This document shows, piece after piece, positions 6,040 through 8,159 of a stretch of DNA of 8,159 nucleotides (positions are counted from its first letter, which is position 1; each line of letters begins with the position of its first letter). The translations under genes were made by a program, and so were the position numbers. This stretch comes from Oscillospiraceae bacterium. GTDB lineage: Bacteria > Bacillota > Clostridia > Oscillospirales > Ruminococcaceae. The notes under the pieces are model-generated. The model worked only from the letters and a program-made list of their open reading frames with translations, did no database searches and had not been told where the DNA came from. The stretch lies in the NCBI GenBank assembly GCA_031285945.1, contig JAITVF010000030.1:1-8159 (forward strand), written 5' to 3'.

Positions 6040-6741
6040 ATGGCTGTAGGAAATCGTATATACTTGAAAAGGGAAATGCCCGACCCGGAAATCCTGGCGC
6101 AGTTTGCCAAAATCCCTGCCTCTAACGTAGGCGACGTGATGGGACGCTCCTGCGGGATGGACCCGCGCATTCGGTTAATGTCCAGCCCCAAGGCGCAGAT
6201 GACGGCGGGCCCCGCCCTTACGGTGAAGACCTGCGCGGGCGATAACCTGATGATTCACGCCGCGCTCAACATCGCGCAGGAGGGCGATTTCATTGTTGTC
6301 GCAAACGAAGGGGGCAGCGCTCGCTCTTTGATTGGCGAGGTTATGATGGCCTATCTGTACTATCACAAGAAGATAGCGGGCATTGTAATGGACGGCCCCA
6401 TGCGTGATATCGACGAAATAGGCAAGTGGGATTTTCCCGTCTATGCAACCGGCACCAACCCCGGCGGCCCCTATAAGGAAGGCCCCGGCGAAATCAACGT
6501 GCCCGTTGCCTGCGGCAACATCAGCGTCAGCCCCGGCGATATCATTTTGGCCGACCCCGACGGCGTTGTCGTGATTCCCCGGAAGGACGCCGCGCAAATT
6601 TTAGAGGACGCAAAGAAGTTCCAGGCCGCGGACGAATCCAAGCTGGCCGCCGCGAAAAACGGCACGTCCAAGCGGGACTGGGTTGACAAGGCCCTTGCGG
6701 ATAAGGGGTACGAGATCATAGACGGCGTTTACCGGCCCTAA
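6040..6741 (+). CDS. RraA-family protein, HMG/CHA aldolase or oxaloacetate decarboxylase-like
   Basis: This 233-residue protein belongs to the RraA / 4-hydroxy-4-methyl-2-oxoglutarate (HMG) aldolase family. Such enzymes use a divalent metal to cleave 4-hydroxy-2-oxo acids to pyruvate, or to decarboxylate oxaloacetate. The family core is present: SNVGDVMGR (28-36), GDNLMIHAAL (67-76), GEVMMAYL (99-106), and GIVMDGPMRDIDEIG (114-128), with Arg122 and Asp123 as the expected substrate and metal residues. SPGDIILADPDGVVVIP (164-180) is also family-typical. The acidic residue upstream is Glu100, with 21 residues before Arg122, whereas characterised aldolases show D-x20-R-D. Chemistry is therefore inferred. 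AAGGGAG (6024-6030) gives the start, and two consecutive TAA stops end it. The operon setting with a dehydrogenase and a carboxylate transporter argues for carbon catabolism rather than RNase E inhibition. Confidence 0.88.
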   Translation: MAVGNRIYLKREMPDPEILAQFAKIPASNVGDVMGRSCGMDPRIRLMSSPKAQMTAGPALTVKTCAGDNLMIHAALNIAQEGDFIVVANEGGSARSLIGEVMMAYLYYHKKIAGIVMDGPMRDIDEIGKWDFPVYATGTNPGGPYKEGPGEINVPVACGNISVSPGDIILADPDGVVVIPRKDAAQILEDAKKFQAADESKLAAAKNGTSKRDWVDKALADKGYEIIDGVYRP

Positions 6742-6745
6742 TAAA

Positions 6746-6805
6746 AACCCCGGCGATATCATTCTGACCGATTCCTACGGCGTTTACAAAGGCAAAAATA
6801 CATAA
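6746..6805 (+). pseudogene. remnant of a second RraA-like gene (near-repeat of 6531-6570)
   Basis: Between the RraA-family stop and tctC, one reading frame gives NPGDIILTDSYGVYKGKNT then a TAA at 6803-6805. This matches the SPGDIILADPDGVVV segment of the intact gene next door. At DNA level, 6748-6787 matches 6531-6570 at 33 of 40 positions, including the first 16. Similarity stops on both sides, there is no start codon or ribosome binding site, and the frame differs from that of the intact gene. It is best read as the leftover end of a deleted RraA paralogue, or a partial duplication that has since diverged. The two possibilities cannot be separated from this sequence. Confidence 0.65.
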
Positions 6806-6822
6806 ACATAAGGAGAACTATC

Positions 6823-7821
6823 ATGCGTAAAAAACTTGCAATGCTTCTGGCTCTTGTTGTTATCCTGTCTCTCACCGCTTGCGGCGCAGGCGCTTCGCCC
6901 GCCGCCGGCTCCGGGAACGCCGCGTCAGGCGGCGGCGAAACCGATTGGCCTACAGAAACGGTGACAATGGTGCTGCCCTACGACGCGGGCGGCGATACCG
7001 ATACATACTGCCGCCAGATGAGCCTGATGTTGCAGGAGGAGCTTGGCGTCAACTTTGTTGTGGTCAACACAACGGGCGGCTCGGGCGTTGTGGCCGCCAG
7101 CAGTGTCATGACCGCCAAAAACGACGGCTATACGGCACTCTTCCACCACACCGGAGTCATGCTCACGCAGGAGGCCGCCAGTTCCAACGAGTTTTCGTTT
7201 TACGATGATTTCGATGTCGTCGCCACTGTGGCGCGGGATGACACCTACGCGCTGATCGCCAAGGCGGACAGCCAGTGGACGACGCTGGAAGATATGATCG
7301 CCTGGGCCAAGGCCAACCCCGGCCAGCTGCGCTACTCGGTTACCTATTTCGGCGCGACCCACGCTGTGGCTACGCTGATGGAATCCGCGATGGAAATCGA
7401 AATGAATCAGCTTGACGTGGGCGCCAGCACCGCCGACCGCCTCACCGCCTTTATGGCCGACCAGTGCGACGTTTTGGTGGTAAACTACATGAATATCGAC
7501 GACTATGTGGAAAACGGCGATTTCGTCGTGCTTGGCATCTGCGCCGACGAACGGCCCGTCGGTCTGGAGGATTTCCCCACGCTCAAGGAGCAGGGTTACG
7601 ACGTTGTGCAATCTAAAATCTATGAAGTCCGCCTGCCAAAGGGCACCGACCCGGCCATTGCCGAAAAGCTTTCGGCAGCCATTAAAAAGGTGACCACATC
7701 GCAGGAATACGCGGACATTCTGGCCACCTACTATGCCCAGCCCTATTACCGCGACGCCGCAACCACCATCGCCGAGGATCAGGCCGAGGTGACGGAGCTC
7801 AAGACACTTTTTGCTGAATAA
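6823..7821 (+). CDS. tctC: TctC/Bug-type substrate-binding lipoprotein of a tripartite tricarboxylate transporter
   Basis: This 332-residue extracellular lipoprotein captures a carboxylate and delivers it to the TctA/TctB membrane complex. The signal peptide MRKKLAMLLALVVILSLTAC ends in a good LTAC lipobox with Cys20, followed by a Gly/Ala/Ser-rich tether (21-40). Family hallmarks are LPYDAGGDTD (51-60), VNTTGGSGVVAAS (81-93) with NDGYT (100-104), FPTLKEQGYD (251-260) and LPKGTDPAIAEKL (271-283). AAGGAG (6810-6815) lies 7 bases before the ATG. It follows the RraA-family gene after 81 bases that hold the RraA remnant, and precedes tctB, the usual tctC-tctB-tctA order. None of its 11 isoleucines uses ATA, unlike the left-hand genes. 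The ligand is not predictable from sequence; Bug proteins bind citrate, other di/tricarboxylates, amino acids or aromatic acids. Confidence 0.93.
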   Translation: MRKKLAMLLALVVILSLTACGAGASPAAGSGNAASGGGETDWPTETVTMVLPYDAGGDTDTYCRQMSLMLQEELGVNFVVVNTTGGSGVVAASSVMTAKNDGYTALFHHTGVMLTQEAASSNEFSFYDDFDVVATVARDDTYALIAKADSQWTTLEDMIAWAKANPGQLRYSVTYFGATHAVATLMESAMEIEMNQLDVGASTADRLTAFMADQCDVLVVNYMNIDDYVENGDFVVLGICADERPVGLEDFPTLKEQGYDVVQSKIYEVRLPKGTDPAIAEKLSAAIKKVTTSQEYADILATYYAQPYYRDAATTIAEDQAEVTELKTLFAE

Positions 7822-7833
7822 CCGCATTTGCCG

Positions 7834-7871
7834 CCGGGAACTGTATGCTGCGGTTCGCACACAGTTCCCGG
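7834..7871 (+). other. intergenic mRNA hairpin between tctC and tctB
   Basis: The arms CCGGGAACTGT (7834-7844) and ACAGTTCCCGG (7861-7871) pair perfectly over 11 bases. The stem extends past one mismatch by 3 more pairs (7846-7848 with 7857-7859) to a loop of about 8 bases. No T-run follows, so it is not a standard terminator. It lies 12 bases after the tctC stop and 30 before the tctB start. Such structures often protect the transcript of an abundant binding protein from 3' decay and lower expression of the membrane genes downstream; that role is inferred here. Confidence 0.65.
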
Positions 7872-7901
7872 GCCTTGTGGTCACATGAAAGGATTATCGA
7901 T

Positions 7902-8159
7902 ATGACTGAAAAGAAGAAAAGCCTTCTGATTTCGGTTCTGTTTATCGCGGTGGGCGCGCTCATCCTCATACTGGCCTCCGGGCTTGAGGCTAAGATGCAG
8001 AACGATGTTGGCTCGGGGTTTTTCCCCATGGTGGCGGCGGGGTGCCTTATCGTTTTCGCCGCAGTAAAGCTTGTACTCACCCTGCGCATGCCCGGGGGGG
8101 CGCCGAAGGAAAGCGGCGGCGACCGAAAGGGCGGCTGGATGACTGTAGCACTGATGGGG
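7902..8159 (+). CDS. tctB: TctB-family small membrane subunit of the tripartite tricarboxylate transporter (3' partial)
   Basis: The first 86 residues are visible; the gene runs off the right edge. TctB proteins are small, usually four-helix integral membrane partners of the large TctA channel subunit. After a charged start (MTEKKK), a first hydrophobic helix lies at about residues 8-25. The family-typical GSGFFP motif (38-43) then leads into a second helix (about 44-62). A glycine- and charge-rich loop (about 66-79) and the beginning of a third helix follow. AAAGGA (7888-7893) lies 8 bases before the ATG. It shares the operon with tctC, and a tctA gene is expected downstream outside the window. 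Confidence 0.85.
   Translation, partial: MTEKKKSLLISVLFIAVGALILILASGLEAKMQNDVGSGFFPMVAAGCLIVFAAVKLVLTLRMPGGAPKESGGDRKGGWMTVALMG

Noticed and set aside
5312..6040. Leftward open frame opposite the dehydrogenase gene
   Set aside because: Antisense shadow of a gene with clear Rossmann motifs; its translation resembles no known family.
7834..7871. Hairpin after tctC as an intrinsic terminator
   Set aside because: The stem is followed by GCCTTGTGG rather than a T-run, and tctB continues directly downstream with its own ribosome binding site.
6925..7884. Long leftward open frame opposite tctC
   Set aside because: It mirrors the tctC coding region, has a His/Gly-rich low-complexity translation, and no promoter or ribosome binding site is visible.

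Overview
The window looks like a chromosomal segment of an anaerobic, Clostridia-type Firmicute of moderately high GC. This is an inference from the strong GGAGG-type ribosome binding sites, lipoprotein substrate-binding proteins and intergenic regions much more AT-rich than the genes. There is no rRNA, tRNA, CRISPR array or insertion sequence. No species assignment is possible from the sequence alone.

Left block (bases 1-3842). A three-gene ABC importer of the nitrate/sulfonate/taurine/NMT1-THI5 class runs rightward: an ATPase cut at the left edge, a permease whose start overlaps the ATPase stop by 8 bases, and a lipoprotein substrate-binding protein. It converges on a leftward cation diffusion facilitator (CDF) whose metal-site residues (NxxxD in helix 2, DxxxD in helix 5) match the manganese-type pattern. 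Only 23 bases separate the two stop codons and no clear terminator stem lies between them.

Centre (3843-4035). A 193-base AT-rich divergent region carries a good leftward promoter for the CDF gene, with an inverted repeat over its -10 box, and a good rightward promoter for a LysR-type regulator, with a perfect 10-bp palindrome in its leader.

Right block (4036-8159). The LysR gene ends in an 18-bp terminator hairpin. A new promoter with an extended -10 follows and reads into an operon: an NAD-binding beta-hydroxyacid-dehydrogenase-like oxidoreductase (probably with a DUF1932-type C-terminus), an RraA/HMG-aldolase family protein, a TctC-type substrate-binding lipoprotein, and the start of TctB, which is cut by the right edge. 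A TctA gene is expected just beyond. The likely logic is uptake of an organic acid by a tripartite tricarboxylate transporter, NAD-linked oxidation, then aldol cleavage or decarboxylation by the RraA-family enzyme, under LysR control. The substrate cannot be read from the sequence.

The main surprises are a small remnant of a second RraA-like gene between the aldolase and tctC genes, an mRNA hairpin without a T-tract between tctC and tctB, metal-regulator-like dyads at the CDF promoter, and a sharp drop in ATA isoleucine codon use between the left and right blocks, suggesting different histories.
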